Shown here: positions 63,801 through 64,000 of the stretch, piece by piece
How the letters are laid out: each line of letters starts with the position of its first letter
Position numbering within the stretch: position 1 is the stretch's first letter
Made by a program: the position numbers and the translations under genes
The notes under the pieces: model-generated
Seen by the model: the letters and a program-made list of their open reading frames with translations, nothing else
Told to the model about the DNA's origin: nothing
Database searches by the model: none
Assembly: GCA_037127315.1 (NCBI GenBank)
Contig: JBBBDQ010000330.1
Span: 7,146,001-7,210,000, forward strand
Direction of reading: 5' to 3'
Source of the DNA: Ascarosepion bandense
Lineage: Eukaryota; Mollusca; Cephalopoda; Sepiida; Sepiidae
DNA length: 64,000 bases

Positions 63801-64000
63801 CTATTTTTCTGAAAAGACGAACAAGAAGCTTTTGGACTGAAATCTGAATCAAGTTTTCACTAGGTGTTTACTAAGCTTAACAAAACCATAGACGAATTTC
63901 AAATTTGTTACTAACAAAACATTTAGAAGAAATAGTATTATCTATCGTAGACAATAAGTTATTATATATGAAATTTTTAGTAGTTTTGTGTTGCCATACA
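63801..64000. other. No gene seen; AT-rich end of window
   Basis: No recognised sequence. Confidence 0.5.

Noticed and set aside
1..64000. CRISPR array, bacterial operon or phage
   Set aside because: The regular repeats are contiguous minisatellites without unique spacers. SINEs, non-LTR elements and Penelope-like sequence show a metazoan genome.

Overview
The window looks like gene-poor nuclear DNA of a coleoid cephalopod, most likely an octopus. This is inferred from overall AT richness, abundant (TA)n/(TG)n microsatellites, and about fifteen copies of a ~300 bp tRNA-derived SINE that I associate with octopus genomes. No host protein-coding gene, functional tRNA or complete rRNA gene can be supported. 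Nearly all recognisable sequence is transposon-derived, and the open frames are low-complexity tandem repeats or fragments of mobile-element proteins. Family identifications rest on recognition of protein and DNA motifs, not on a search.

Working names used below. SINE-A: ~300 bp tRNA-derived SINE with a hairpin near its 3' end. SINE-B: ~135 bp tRNA-derived SINE. 5S-SINE: a 5S rRNA-derived head joined to a SINE-A-like body (three copies). LINE-J: 3' ends of a jockey/CR1-like non-LTR retrotransposon ending in a gatgattaaaa-type tail. LINE-R: 3' ends of a second non-LTR retrotransposon with a YADD-type reverse transcriptase. LINE-C: a third LINE C-terminus. Repeat D: ~500 bp dispersed repeat starting actagcagtatagcccgg. 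Repeat G: ~490 bp element with a 7-bp target duplication. Foldback F: long inverted arms around a tRNA-like core.

Layout. 0-8.7 kb: SINE-A copies, a 41-bp minisatellite, a decayed LINE split by a GC-rich LTR-like insert, and a short DNA transposon carrying a SINE. 9-16.5 kb: a mariner-type MITE, LINE-R, a head-to-head SINE pair, two deleted mariner transposons and a 5S-SINE split by an insertion. 17.4-22.6 kb: a purine-rich minisatellite, microsatellites and a 0.9 kb AT satellite. 23-34.8 kb: 5S-SINEs, repeat D, LINE tails, foldback F and SINE-B clusters. 35.5-45.8 kb: a SINE embedded in microsatellite, an LTR candidate, a mariner relic, repeat D, and LINE-R interrupted by repeat G. 47-57 kb: repeat G interrupted by LINE-J, a second foldback F, LINE-C interrupted by repeat D, a deleted mariner, a Penelope-like element whose GIY-YIG endonuclease domain is still open, and a solo LTR with perfect target duplication. 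58-64 kb: LINE-J, two foldback elements, a tandem CT-rich repeat, a hAT-type element inside a LINE-J tail, and LINE-R.

The genes do not form a pathway. The main content is a stratigraphy of nested insertions, several resolvable to the base from target-site duplications or a second uninterrupted copy. The most unusual signals are the 5S-tRNA composite SINEs and the foldbacks enclosing a pol III-like tRNA core.
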